The position numbers and the translations under genes were made by a program. From NCBI GenBank assembly GCA_002698425.1, contig NZXU01000003.1:1-64000 (forward strand): a DNA stretch of 64,000 nt. Direction: 5' to 3'. The notes under the pieces were generated by a model. It worked only from the letters and a program-made list of their open reading frames with translations, made no database searches and was not told the DNA's origin. Source of the DNA: Ahrensia sp. (GTDB taxonomy: Bacteria > Pseudomonadota > Alphaproteobacteria > Rhizobiales > Rhizobiaceae). This document shows, piece by piece, positions 39,104 to 46,845 of the stretch; the stretch's first letter is position 1, and the number at the start of each line of letters is the position of its first letter.

Positions 39104-39225
39104 CCTGTTCTCTTCCTTCGTGGGGAGGTGTCCTGAAGGGAGAGGCGGCTGGATATCGGCGCCATGCCCCCCCTCTGTCGGCTTGCGCCGACATCTCCCC
39201 CGCGAGGGGGGAGAGTGGGCTCGCG
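39104..39225. repeat. Rhizobial-type palindromic intergenic repeat (REP/RIME-like)
   Basis: Dense G/C palindromes: GTCGGC-TTGC-GCCGAC (39177-39192) is a perfect 6-bp hairpin, and CTCCCC (39195-39200) pairs with GGGGAG (39208-39213). The flanks are runs of C and G, and CCTTC/GAAGG arms lie further out. The composition and hairpin pattern resemble the common intergenic mosaic elements of Rhizobiaceae. The boundaries are approximate. Confidence 0.6.
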
Positions 39226-39400
39226 GCATTGATGCCGGGAGTCATCGTTCCCGCCCGTGTTCTTTGCTTCGCTCTCTGGCGGATCGTTGATATGAGCGGC
39301 TGGTGCGACGTACACGGCCGGGTATTTCCAATTCTTCCGTGTCTCAGACGCGGATGCGTGCTCGTTTGAGAAACGGGATCGAACGAAAGACAAGGCCTTT

Positions 39401-39434
39401 CGCCGGGCACAAAAAAAGCGGGCTGTTGCCCGCT
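39401..39434 (-). terminator. Minus-strand Rho-independent terminator
   Basis: On the minus strand AAGCGGG pairs with CCCGCTT (39417-39423 with 39429-39435 region) around a 5-nt loop, followed by a run of seven U. It probably ends the VPLPA-CTERM transcript that begins near 40329, although it lies about 240 nt past the stop. Confidence 0.7.
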
Positions 39435-39672
39435 TCCCTCGTTGGCTGAGATCTTCAGGGCGCCAGTACCTCCGTGGTCGCCAAGCGATCGATCAACTCA
39501 AATCGGACGGTGTCCGGAACCTCGCGACACATCTGGAAGGAGCCTCACGGATCGAACGTCCTGAGAACCAATATAGAACGTTCTTCTCCGATTGCAAGGA
39601 CAGGGCTGCGGATCAGGCGAGATCGTCACGCAGGCCGCAATCCCTTCGGGCTGCATCGGGGAAGGCCGAAGG

Positions 39673-40329
39673 TCAGCCGCGGCGGCGTCTCAGCAGGGCC
39701 AGTGCGCCAATGCCGGCCGCAAGCAGTGGCAGGCTCGCCGGCAGCGGCACGGCGGACGACACGACGAGCGTCGCCTCGGTGTTGAGATTGCGGGCGCGGC
39801 GGTCGTTGCGCGACGGTGCAAATCCGGCGACATAGTCAAAGGGATACTGAATCCGAAGTGCGAAGGTCTCCTCGAACACGGCGTCGAGGATCGGACCCCC
39901 AAGTCCGCTCAGAAGCGTCATGGAGACGGATGAATTCCAGCCGTTGCCCGCAACCAGGTCGGTGATATTGGAGATGATGAACTGGTCCGCGCTGCTGCCG
40001 GTCGACACCGAAATTCCCGTTTCCGTGGAAAGGTAGCGGTCGCCGAGGCTTGTCGACGGCGCGTAGCTTATGTCCGCCGGCGCCTGCGGCAGGTAGGTGA
40101 TGAAATCGAAGGCGACGAGACGCGCCGCGCCGGTCAGTTCGTCATCGAGCGTGAGCCAGCCGGACAGCGATCCGCCGGGCTCGGGCTCGGAATTGGCGCC
40201 GCCGCAGCCGACGCAAAAATAGTCGCTGGCGTCGAAAGAGAAATCGACATTGTAGGTGATCGGCGCTGCCTGCGCCGGAATCGCGAGGCAGAGCGCCGCC
40301 ACGAGCGATAGAAGACGTATTCTGGTCAT
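39673..40329 (-). CDS. Secreted protein with VPLPA-CTERM sorting signal (218 aa)
   Basis: The N-terminus is a Sec signal peptide (RLLSLVAALCLAIPAQA). A beta-rich body contains a CVGCGG pair (about 37-42). The C-terminal tail is AVPLPASLPLLAAGIGALALLRRRRG. VPLPA, then a hydrophobic helix, then an Arg cluster is the VPLPA variant of the PEP-CTERM sorting signal processed by exosortases. I recognise no enzymatic domain. ATG 40329 has TGGA at good spacing; a longer start at 40344 is possible. No exosortase is present in the window. Its promoter region contains a 16-bp palindrome (40398-40413). Confidence 0.8.
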   Translation of the reverse strand: MTRIRLLSLVAALCLAIPAQAAPITYNVDFSFDASDYFCVGCGGANSEPEPGGSLSGWLTLDDELTGAARLVAFDFITYLPQAPADISYAPSTSLGDRYLSTETGISVSTGSSADQFIISNITDLVAGNGWNSSVSMTLLSGLGGPILDAVFEETFALRIQYPFDYVAGFAPSRNDRRARNLNTEATLVVSSAVPLPASLPLLAAGIGALALLRRRRG

Positions 40330-40397
40330 TACGAATCCACCCAACCCCGAGTGATGATGTTACGGGGTGAAAAGAGCCGGGATTCGCTGCGGCCGCA

Positions 40398-40413
40398 TCC
40401 ACCATTTGGTGGA
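40398..40413. promoter_or_regulatory. 16-bp palindrome upstream of the VPLPA-CTERM gene
   Basis: TCCACCATTTGGTGGA has perfect 7-bp arms around a 2-bp centre and no U-run on either side. It lies 69-84 nt upstream of the start of the minus-strand secreted-protein gene and 30 nt after the murB stop. This placement suits an operator, but the cognate regulator is unknown. Confidence 0.35.
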
Positions 40414-40442
40414 AACGTGGGCTTTTACGATCCAGAGGGGCG

Positions 40443-41426
40443 TCAGACCTCAACCGGTTCGCGGACGAGGTCCACGCCAAAGCGTGTCCGCACCGCTTGC
40501 GTGATCTCCCGCGACAGCTCTGCGATGTCCTCATGCGTCGCGCCGCCATGGTTGATGAGGATGAGCGCGTGCTTGTCGTAGACGCCGGCCCCGCCACGGC
40601 GGTGGCCCTTGAATCCGCAGGAGTCGATCAGCCAGGCGGCAGAGAGCTTCACCCGGCCGTCCGGTTGCTCATGACCTGGCACGCCGGGGATGTCGCGGGC
40701 GACGGCGGCGGATACAATCGGATTGTGGAAGAAGGAGCCGGCGTTGCCGAGAACGCGCCAGTCGGGCAGTTTTGCCGCGCGCAGGGCGAGAACCCTCTCC
40801 ATGACCGACCGGGCGTCGCTCAGGCGGGGCGTATCGGCAAGGCCCGGATATCGCAGTACAGGCCGCCAGTTCGCCGGGAGGGCGAAGGTGACATCGGCAA
40901 TGATATAGCGCCCGGCCGCCTGTTTGAAGAGGCTGGTGCGATAGGCGAAGCCGCATTCGGCGGGCCGGAATATGCGGAAGCGGCGCTTGAGAGTGTCATA
41001 GGCGGTGAGCTCATGGAGGCGCTGGTCCAGTTCGACGCCATAGGCCCCGATATTCTGGACCGGCGCGGCGCCGACCGTGCCGGGAATGCCGGCGAGGTTT
41101 TCGAGGCCTGCGAGGCCCTGTCCGACCGTCCATTCGACGAAGGAGGGCCAGTCTTCGCCGGCCTGCGCGGTCACCAGACGGACGCCGCCATCCTCGTGGA
41201 TCGTCTTGCCCTGCGTCGCCATGATCGCGACCACCGCGTCGATCTTGTCCCGCAGAAGACAGTTGCTGCCGCGGCCGAGGATATGGAGCGGCCGGCCCGA
41301 AGCCTGCGCGCGCTCAACGAGGACGGGGATCTCGTCGGCATGGGCGAGCGTGGCGCCGAAACGGGCGACGGAGGGCAGGCCCATCGTGTTGCGGGCGGAG
41401 AGATCGTAATTCTCGGTGAGGTGCAT
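40443..41426 (-). CDS. murB: UDP-N-acetylenolpyruvoylglucosamine reductase MurB, type I (327 aa)
   Basis: An FAD/NADPH enzyme making UDP-MurNAc for peptidoglycan. The FAD-binding part shows LHILGRGSNCLL and GLENLAGIPGTVGAAPVQNIGAYGVEL; the QNIGAYG form and the long C-terminal insertion are of the E. coli (type I) class. The catalytic Ser is in LGNAGSFFHNPIV. ATG 41426 is chosen; an in-frame extension overlaps the hemoglobin gene. Rhizobial dcw clusters usually carry a type II MurB, so this may be a second or replacing copy. It follows the truncated hemoglobin gene by 20 nt on the same strand. Confidence 0.9.
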   Translation of the reverse strand: MHLTENYDLSARNTMGLPSVARFGATLAHADEIPVLVERAQASGRPLHILGRGSNCLLRDKIDAVVAIMATQGKTIHEDGGVRLVTAQAGEDWPSFVEWTVGQGLAGLENLAGIPGTVGAAPVQNIGAYGVELDQRLHELTAYDTLKRRFRIFRPAECGFAYRTSLFKQAAGRYIIADVTFALPANWRPVLRYPGLADTPRLSDARSVMERVLALRAAKLPDWRVLGNAGSFFHNPIVSAAVARDIPGVPGHEQPDGRVKLSAAWLIDSCGFKGHRRGGAGVYDKHALILINHGGATHEDIAELSREITQAVRTRFGVDLVREPVEV

Positions 41427-41446
41427 GCTGACTGCGCGGGGCGGGC

Positions 41447-41920
41447 TCAGGCCAGTTCCTCGCGTTCCAGCGGAGCCAAGTGGATGATGTCTTCGCCGCG
41501 GCGCATCTTGATGTTGATGCGGAACGAATTGCCCACCCGCTCGGACCGGTTGACGAAGAGGGCGGCGGTCGCCGGCGGGCACAGTTCCTCTACCGTTTGG
41601 CGGAAGAGGGCGAGCCAGCGCATGAAATGCGCGTCGTCGAGTTCCGGGATCGCCATGTGCTTGGGCATGGGGCGGCCGTCATAGCGCCCGGAGCCGAGCA
41701 GCATCGAACTCCAGAAATCGACGATGGTGTCGAGATGCGCCTGCCAGTGTTCGTCCGGGACAACGCGCAGGAAGATCGGGCCGATGACATCGTCCTCGCG
41801 GGCGAGTCCATAGAAGCGGTCCACGACACGGCGGATCATCGCCTCGTCGAGGCCTTCGTTGAGCGCGCGCTCGATATCGGGGTGGATCCTGCGCAGCGGT
41901 TCTGTCTCCGGCGTGGTCAT
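41447..41920 (-). CDS. Group III truncated hemoglobin (157 aa)
   Basis: A 2-over-2 globin of the group III class (Campylobacter Ctb type), implicated in oxygen handling or NO resistance. Markers: AMIRRVVDRFYGLAREDDVIGPIF (helices B-E), DEHWQAHLDTIVDFWSSMLLGSGRYDGRPMPKHM, the proximal-His region LDDAHFMRWLALFRQTVEEL. The length fits with a short N- and C-terminal extension. It overlaps the upstream regulator gene by 4 nt and precedes murB by 20 nt, so regulator, globin and murB form one unit. Confidence 0.9.
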   Translation of the reverse strand: MTTPETEPLRRIHPDIERALNEGLDEAMIRRVVDRFYGLAREDDVIGPIFLRVVPDEHWQAHLDTIVDFWSSMLLGSGRYDGRPMPKHMAIPELDDAHFMRWLALFRQTVEELCPPATAALFVNRSERVGNSFRINIKMRRGEDIIHLAPLEREELA

Positions 41921-42582
41921 GCGTTCGTCTCCCGGATGACGTAGCTGCAGCGGCGGCCGCCATTGACCAGATGCTCGGCGCGCTCGACCGAGGCGTCCGG
42001 ACCGAGGACGTCGCGGAAGACGCCGAGTTCGGCGCGGCAGAAGTCCTGGCAGGAGGTGGCGGCGGCGCAGATCGGGCAGTGGTTCTCAACCAGCAAGACG
42101 CCGCCATCGGCAGTTTCCTGCCAGCCGGCCATGTAGCCTTCCGCCGAGCGCAGGTCGGCAAGCGCGGCGACGCGCTCCTTCAGGCCGGACTTCCCAGCCA
42201 TGGCGGCCTTGTACTGGGCGCGCGTCTCGTCCTCGCGCTTCGCGATGATGCGGTCCAGCGCGGCTTCGCCGAGAAGGGACCGGACCGACTCGAGGATCTG
42301 CACCGTCAGCGCGGCATGCGTGTCGGGAAAGCGGGCGTGGCCCGCCGCCGTCAGCTTCCAGATCCGCGTTGGACGGCCGACACCGGAGGGCTCGCTGGTG
42401 GCGATCGCCAGGCCGTCCTTCGCCAGCCGCGCAAGTTGCTGGCGCGCCGCCTCGCCGGTGGTGCCGAGCTTCTCGCCCAGATCCGCCGCCGTCAGCTTTC
42501 CGTGCATCTTGAGCAGCATCAGGATGCGCTCTGACGGGCTGCGCGGCGACCAGTCGGAATTGTCCAAGCTCTCTCTTGACAT
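41917..42582 (-). CDS. SufR-like winged-helix regulator with C-terminal Fe-S cysteine motif (221 aa)
   Basis: The N-terminal winged helix-turn-helix is at about 12-80 (SPSERILMLLKMHGKLTAADLGEKLGTTGEAARQQLARLAKDGL). The C-terminal domain carries four spaced Cys: ENHCPICAAATSCQDFCRAELGVFRD and GGRRCSYV. This matches the Fe-S-sensing regulators related to cyanobacterial SufR. I chose ATG 42582 (AAGGAT directly upstream); a start at 42654 would place the palindrome at 42597-42620 inside the coding region. It is divergent from sodB and heads the operon with a hemoglobin and murB. It probably senses oxidative or nitrosative stress or Fe-S status. Confidence 0.85.
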   Translation of the reverse strand: MSRESLDNSDWSPRSPSERILMLLKMHGKLTAADLGEKLGTTGEAARQQLARLAKDGLAIATSEPSGVGRPTRIWKLTAAGHARFPDTHAALTVQILESVRSLLGEAALDRIIAKREDETRAQYKAAMAGKSGLKERVAALADLRSAEGYMAGWQETADGGVLLVENHCPICAAATSCQDFCRAELGVFRDVLGPDASVERAEHLVNGGRRCSYVIRETNA

Positions 42583-42596
42583 ATCCTTGCCGTTAG

Positions 42597-42620
42597 TTTT
42601 CAAAGCAATCGCTTGGAAAA
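42597..42620. promoter_or_regulatory. 24-bp near-perfect palindrome, probable operator in the regulator-sodB divergent region
   Basis: TTTTCAAAGC, AATC, GCTTGGAAAA: two 10-bp arms matching at 9 of 10 positions, separated by 4 bp. It lies 15 nt upstream of the Fe-S regulator start and 51 nt upstream of the sodB start, between two divergent genes. It is not followed by a U-run. It does not match the classical SufR CAAC-N6-GTTG site, so the sequence may be specific to this regulator group. Confidence 0.65.
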
Positions 42621-42670
42621 TATCCCATACGGCCTGCCTGCGCAAGCCGTCCAATGAAAGGAGCCCCGAA

Positions 42671-43273
42671 ATGGCTTTCGAACTTCCCGCCCTCTCTTAC
42701 GCCGAATCCGCTCTCGCCGAACGCGGCATGTGCCAGGAAACGCTGGAGCTGCACCACGGCAAGCACCATAACGCCTATGTCACCGCGCTGAACGGTTTCG
42801 TCGAGAAGAACGCCGACCTCCAGGGCAAGTCGATCGAGGAGATCATCGCCTTCGTCAAGGATAAGCCGGACATGGCGCCGGTCTTCAACAATGCGGGCCA
42901 GCACTGGAACCACATCCATTTCTGGAACGCCCTGTCGCCGACCGGCGGCGCGATCCCCGGCAAGCTTGAAGCGAAGATCGTCGAGGATTTCGGCTCGGTC
43001 GACGCCTTCAAGGAGGCTTTCAAGACCGCGGCCGTCGGCCAGTTTGGCTCCGGCTGGGCCTGGCTCGTTCTCGGCGATGACGGCAAGCTGAAGACCGCGA
43101 AGACGCCGAACGGCTCCAATCCGCTCGCCACCGGCGAAGGCAAGGTGCTGCTCGGCCTCGATGTGTGGGAGCACAGCTACTATCTCGATTTCCGCAATCG
43201 CCGCCCCGACTACGTGATGAACTTCCTCGACAAGCTGGCGAATTACGAGTTCGCCGAAGCCAATCTGGGATAA
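42671..43273 (+). CDS. sodB: Superoxide dismutase, Fe/Mn type (200 aa)
   Basis: A cytoplasmic dismutase. The metal ligands are in LELHHGKHHNAYV (His), NNAGQHWNHIHFWNAL (His), and DVWEHSYYLDFRNRR (Asp and His). The FWNALSP segment and Gln in GQFGSGWAWLV resemble the Fe-type alphaproteobacterial enzyme, but metal use cannot be fixed from sequence. ATG 42671 has AAAGGAG 8 nt upstream. A hairpin separates it from fdxA, 63 nt downstream. Confidence 0.95.
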   Translation: MAFELPALSYAESALAERGMCQETLELHHGKHHNAYVTALNGFVEKNADLQGKSIEEIIAFVKDKPDMAPVFNNAGQHWNHIHFWNALSPTGGAIPGKLEAKIVEDFGSVDAFKEAFKTAAVGQFGSGWAWLVLGDDGKLKTAKTPNGSNPLATGEGKVLLGLDVWEHSYYLDFRNRRPDYVMNFLDKLANYEFAEANLG

Positions 43274-43283
43274 TCCACCGGTT

Positions 43284-43316
43284 CCGGCGGGGCCCGACGG
43301 CTCCGCCGGCCGATTT
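43284..43316 (+). terminator. Weak terminator/attenuator hairpin between sodB and fdxA
   Basis: CCGGCGG (43284-43290) pairs with CCGCCGG (43303-43309) around a 12-nt loop, followed by CCGATTTT. The U-run is short, so partial read-through from sodB into fdxA is likely. Confidence 0.45.
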
Positions 43317-43336
43317 TACGATCGAAAACAGACATC

Positions 43337-43675
43337 ATGACCTATGTCGTCACCGAGGACTGCATCGCCTGCAAGCACATGGATTGCGTCGAGGTCTGTC
43401 CCGTCGATTGCTTCTACGAGGGCGAGAATTTCCTCGTCATCCATCCCGACGAATGCATCGATTGCGGCGTCTGCGAGCCGGAATGCCCGGTGGAGGCAAT
43501 CCTGCCCGACACGGACCCGCGCGCTCACGACTGGTTGGCGCTGAACACGAAATATGCGGAGCTGTGGCCCAACATCACCATGAAGGGCACGCCGCCGGCG
43601 AACGCCAAGGAGATGGAGGGCGTGCCCAACAAGCTGCGCGACCTGTTCTCTGAAAAGCCGGGCGAGGGATCATGA
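43337..43675 (+). CDS. fdxA: Seven-iron ferredoxin FdxA (112 aa)
   Basis: A [3Fe-4S][4Fe-4S] ferredoxin. The first motif is [20 protein letters not shown] and the second is [18 protein letters not shown], the FdxA arrangement with an extra Cys. The C-terminal helix ([15 protein letters not shown]) and length are standard for the rhizobial protein. It overlaps the next flavin reductase gene by 4 nt, so the two are translationally coupled and could share electrons. It is downstream of sodB in an oxidative-stress block. Confidence 0.95.
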   Translation: MTYVVTEDCIACKHMDCVEVCPVDCFYEGENFLVIHPDECIDCGVCEPECPVEAILPDTDPRAHDWLALNTKYAELWPNITMKGTPPANAKEMEGVPNKLRDLFSEKPGEGS

Positions 43676-44229
43676 CGACACTCCAGGACCATGCCGACAA
43701 GCCGGCGACGTTCCGGCTCGGATCGCCGTTCCGGCCCTATGCGGGCAAGCAGGGTTTCCGCGACGCGATGGCGTCGCTCGGCACGACGGCCTGCCTGGTG
43801 ACGGCGCGGCGCGGCGACCGGCTGCTCGGCCGCACGGTCACCTCCGTCTTCTCGCTGTCGGTCGACCCGCCGTCGATCCTGATCTCGATCAATATCGGCA
43901 GCGAACTGGCCGAGGCCATCGGCGAGACCTACGGCTTTTCCTTCGCCATGCTGGCGGAAACGCAGCGCGACGTCGCCGACGCCTTTGCCGGCCGCAGCGA
44001 CCCGGAGAAGCGGTTCGAGAATGGCGACTGGTCCGAATGGCCCTCCGGCCATCCGCGCCTCGCCGGCGCGGTCGTGGCGATGGATTGCGACCTGATCGGC
44101 ACGATGGAAACGGAAACCCATGTGCTGTTCGCAGGCGGGGTGACCGGCGTGGAGGTCAATCAAGAGACCCCGCCGCTGATCTGGCATCAGCGGCAGTACA
44201 AGGGGCTCGCGCCGATGGGGGCGGGGTAG
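43672..44229 (+). CDS. Flavin reductase-like FMN-binding protein (185 aa)
   Basis: A member of the flavin reductase family. It shows [42 protein letters not shown] and a C-terminal [32 protein letters not shown]. Unlike the gene at 4993, no monooxygenase is nearby. The partner is more likely the adjacent ferredoxin (4-nt overlap) or a free-flavin process such as ferric reduction, but this is inference. Confidence 0.85.
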   Translation: MTTLQDHADKPATFRLGSPFRPYAGKQGFRDAMASLGTTACLVTARRGDRLLGRTVTSVFSLSVDPPSILISINIGSELAEAIGETYGFSFAMLAETQRDVADAFAGRSDPEKRFENGDWSEWPSGHPRLAGAVVAMDCDLIGTMETETHVLFAGGVTGVEVNQETPPLIWHQRQYKGLAPMGAG

Positions 44230-44236
44230 CCTAGGC

Positions 44237-45163
44237 TCACCTGCCAATCATGAGATTGAGATTCTGCACCGCCGCCCCTGAGGCCCCCTTGCCGAGATTG
44301 TCGTAGACGGCGATCAGGACGGCTTGGGCTCTTTTGTCGTTGGTGCAGACATAGAGGGTCATCGCGTCAGTGTCGTTATTGACCTGCGGGTCGATGTCGC
44401 CGCTGCGTTCGATCGAGGCGTAGGACGCGACCGTGACGACGCTGCCGGGGATCGAGGCGTAATGGTCGGCGATCGCCTCGTGGAGTTGCTGGCCGGTCGG
44501 CACCGTGTCGAGGGTCGAGAGCTGCAGCGGGACCATGGTGAGCATGCCCTGGGCGAAGTCGCCGACGACCGGGACCATCAGCGGGTCGCGCGTCAGAAGG
44601 GCGTTTTTCTTCAGTTCCGGCAAATGCTTGTGCGACAAAGTTAACCCATAGGGAAGGTAGGCCGGCGCGGTGTCGCCCATCTCCTCGTAGTCGGCGATCA
44701 TCGCCTTGCCGCCGCCGGAATAGCCGGTGATGCCGGTGAAGGTGACCGGGTAGTCTGTCGGGACAAGCCCGGCCTTGACCAGCGGGCGCAGCATGGCGAT
44801 CGGGCCCTGCGGCCAGCAGCCCGGATTGCAGACATAGCGCGACCCGGCAATCTTTTCCGCCTGGCCGGCGTCCATCTCGGGGAAACCGTAGGTCCAGCCC
44901 TCGGCGACGCGATGCGCGGTCGAGGCGTCGATGATCCGCGTGCCGGCGTCGGCGCACATGGCGACGGATTCGCGCGCGGCGTCGTCCGGCAGGCATAGGA
45001 TGGCGATGTCGGCTTCCTTCAGAAGCTCTTCGCGCATCGCCTGGTTGCGCCGCTCGGCCTCGGGGATCGACAGGACCTCGATGTCGTCACGCCCCGCGAT
45101 GCGCTGCCGGATTTGCAGGCCGGTGGTTCCGTGTTCGCCGTCGATGAAGAGTTTCGGTTTCAT
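44237..45163 (-). CDS. argC: N-acetyl-gamma-glutamyl-phosphate reductase, type 2 (308 aa)
   Basis: Third enzyme of arginine synthesis, NADPH-dependent. The N-terminus KLFIDGEHGTTGLQIRQRI is the Rossmann start of the shorter type 2 class. The catalytic Cys is in YVCNPGCWPQGPIAMLRPL, and the substrate segment is GITGYSGGGKAMI. The length of about 305 fits type 2 (ArgC2 in Brucella/Sinorhizobium). In rhizobia argC is often next to rpsI-rplM; here those lie 8 kb away, with agmatinase and inserted glycan genes between. Confidence 0.93.
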   Translation of the reverse strand: MKPKLFIDGEHGTTGLQIRQRIAGRDDIEVLSIPEAERRNQAMREELLKEADIAILCLPDDAARESVAMCADAGTRIIDASTAHRVAEGWTYGFPEMDAGQAEKIAGSRYVCNPGCWPQGPIAMLRPLVKAGLVPTDYPVTFTGITGYSGGGKAMIADYEEMGDTAPAYLPYGLTLSHKHLPELKKNALLTRDPLMVPVVGDFAQGMLTMVPLQLSTLDTVPTGQQLHEAIADHYASIPGSVVTVASYASIERSGDIDPQVNNDTDAMTLYVCTNDKRAQAVLIAVYDNLGKGASGAAVQNLNLMIGR

Positions 45164-45223
45164 TGTGTTTCTCTATTCGCTGCCATGTGTGGCGGAGTTG
45201 GTACGCGGATTACTCTCAAATGT

Positions 45224-45355
45224 CGTCATTCCGGGCGCGCGTTGCGCGACCCGGAATCCAGAAGCGTGGGTTTCGCCGTTTTGGCAGAGAGTGCGGCCAG
45301 TCGCGCCATCCTCGGCTCTGGATTCCGGGTTCCGCTGCGCGGCCCCGGAATGACG
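45224..45355. repeat. Inverted pair of palindromic repeat units (REP/BIME-like, 132 bp)
   Basis: The left unit begins CGTCATTCCGGG and continues through CCCGGAATCCAG. The right unit is its mirror image, beginning TGGATTCCGGG and ending CCCCGGAATGACG. About 65 bp of less symmetric sequence lies between. This is the common 'CGTCATTCCGG' intergenic repeat of alphaproteobacteria. It lies upstream of argC, between it and a small membrane-protein gene. Confidence 0.75.
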
Positions 45356-45422
45356 AAGCATGAGGCAGTGCGCGCCGGGAATGATGGAGGAGGGGCGGTC
45401 ATCGCTTGCGTTTCATCGTCTC

Positions 45423-45815
45423 TCAGTCGCTCGTTTCTACGCCAGTTAGCCGAGACGATGCTGTGCCACGGCCTTCTCTTTTTTCCAGATATCTTGCGAC
45501 CCTGTTTCTCATGGGTCGACCCTGGATACCCAAAACCCCGTACACTCCGAATACCGCCCACACGCATTCGACAGCCAAATATCCCAGAAGAAAGAGGATA
45601 TAGGCGGCGGGAAGCAGTAGCGGGAGGGAAATTATGTAGAGCAGAAATTCGTTACTGATTCCCAGCCAATCGAGAAAGCCGAACCCTATCAAAACTATGA
45701 AGGAAATCAAAAGCATACCGCCGAAGATGGCGGATAGTCCGCCAATCATTGCAGCAGTTTCGTTTCGATTGCACAAAGCGAGGTAGGCCGAAATCAGCCG
45801 GTCCATAACCCGCAT
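45423..45815 (-). CDS. Hypothetical membrane protein (130 aa)
   Basis: I do not recognise the family. Two or three hydrophobic helices are visible (about 20-46, 57-78, 80-98), between a short N-terminus (MRVMDRLISAYLALCNRNE) and a charged C-terminal tail (RNRVARYLEKREGRG). Base composition is somewhat less GC-rich than the flanking argC and speB. It sits 12 nt after speB on the same strand and may be read with it. Starts at 45815 and 45806 are both possible. Confidence 0.55.
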   Translation of the reverse strand: MRVMDRLISAYLALCNRNETAAMIGGLSAIFGGMLLISFIVLIGFGFLDWLGISNEFLLYIISLPLLLPAAYILFLLGYLAVECVWAVFGVYGVLGIQGRPMRNRVARYLEKREGRGTASSRLTGVETSD

Positions 45816-45827
45816 TGCCTTCCATCC

Positions 45828-46778
45828 TCATTTCTTCGAGCGTTTCTCCGCAAGCAGGCCGAGATAATGCTGTGCGACGGCCGCGCCGGCGATCGCCGTG
45901 ATATCGGCATGATCGTAGGCCGGTGCAACCTCGACGATATCAGCGCCGCGGATGTCGAGGTCGCCGAGCTGGCGCAGGACGGAGAGCATCTTGGCTGAGG
46001 ACGGGCCGCCCGCTACCGGGGTGCCGGTGCCGGGCGCATAGGCCGGGTCGAGGCAGTCGATATCGAAGGTGATATAGCAGGGCATGTCGCCTACGCGGCG
46101 GCGGATCTCGTTGGCGATCGCGGTCGCCGCCATCTCGTCGACTTGGTGGCCGTAGAGCATCTCGATGCCGCAATCCTCCGGCGCGTGCGTGCGGATGCCG
46201 ATCTGGATCGAATGCGCCGGGTCGATGACGTCGTCGCGGACAGCCCGGATGACGAAGGAGCCGTGGTCGATGCGCTTGCCGTCGTCGAACCAGGTATCCT
46301 GGTGGGCGTCGAACTGGATCAGCGCCAGCTTTCCGTGCTTCGCCGCATGCGCCTTGAGCAGCGGCCATGTGACATAGTGGTCGCCGCCGAGCGTGAGGAG
46401 AAAGGCGCCGGATTTGAGGATCTTCGCCGCCTCGCGCTCGATCGTCGCCGGGGTCTTTTGGTGGTTGCCGTAATCGAGCAGGCAGTCGCCGTAATCGATC
46501 ACCGCGAGGTGTTCGAACAGGTCGCGCTCGAAGGGATATTGCGGGTCGTTGTCCATGATCGCCGAGGCCCGGCGGATCGCCTGCGGACCGAAGCGCGCGC
46601 CCGGCCGGTTGGAGACGGCCGCGTCGAAGGGAATGCCCCAGACGACGGCGTCGGCGCCGCGCAGGCTCTTCGAATATTTGCGCCGCATGAAGGAGAGGGC
46701 GCCTGCATGGGTCGGGTCGGTCGCGCCGCCGGTCAGGCTTTTCGCGGTGAAGGCGTGGTCGATGGTTTTCGAGGGCAT
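45828..46778 (-). CDS. speB: Agmatinase (316 aa)
   Basis: A ureohydrolase giving putrescine and urea from agmatine. The binuclear Mn ligands are present: GGDHYVTW, FDAHQDTW and FDIDCLDPAYAPGTGTPV. The N-terminus has the family's VVWGIPFDAAVSNRPGARFGPQAIR. Length and motifs distinguish it from arginase and formimidoglutamase, though related guanidino acid hydrolases are alternatives. It lies downstream of an MFS gene on the same strand and upstream of the small membrane protein. Confidence 0.88.
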   Translation of the reverse strand: MPSKTIDHAFTAKSLTGGATDPTHAGALSFMRRKYSKSLRGADAVVWGIPFDAAVSNRPGARFGPQAIRRASAIMDNDPQYPFERDLFEHLAVIDYGDCLLDYGNHQKTPATIEREAAKILKSGAFLLTLGGDHYVTWPLLKAHAAKHGKLALIQFDAHQDTWFDDGKRIDHGSFVIRAVRDDVIDPAHSIQIGIRTHAPEDCGIEMLYGHQVDEMAATAIANEIRRRVGDMPCYITFDIDCLDPAYAPGTGTPVAGGPSSAKMLSVLRQLGDLDIRGADIVEVAPAYDHADITAIAGAAVAQHYLGLLAEKRSKK

Positions 46779-46845
46779 GGCGGAGCTCTGTTTCGAACGG
46801 TGCCGTCTGGTAGCGCATCGGCCGCGCTTGATAAAGATGCTGCGT

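Larger units (their letters stand above)
39095..39672. other. ctaA to VPLPA-CTERM intergenic region (578 bp)
   Basis: It contains a rhizobial-type palindromic repeat near 39104-39225 and a minus-strand terminator at 39401-39434. Between the terminator and the next gene stop (39455-39672) I see no convincing gene; the only frame is a 25-codon minus-strand ORF without a ribosome site. Confidence 0.5.

Noticed and set aside
37520..39229. 569-codon open frame on the minus strand
   Set aside because: Antisense to heme A synthase with low-complexity shadow composition.
39455..39532. 25-codon minus-strand ORF before the terminator
   Set aside because: No ribosome site and no similarity recognised; too short to support.
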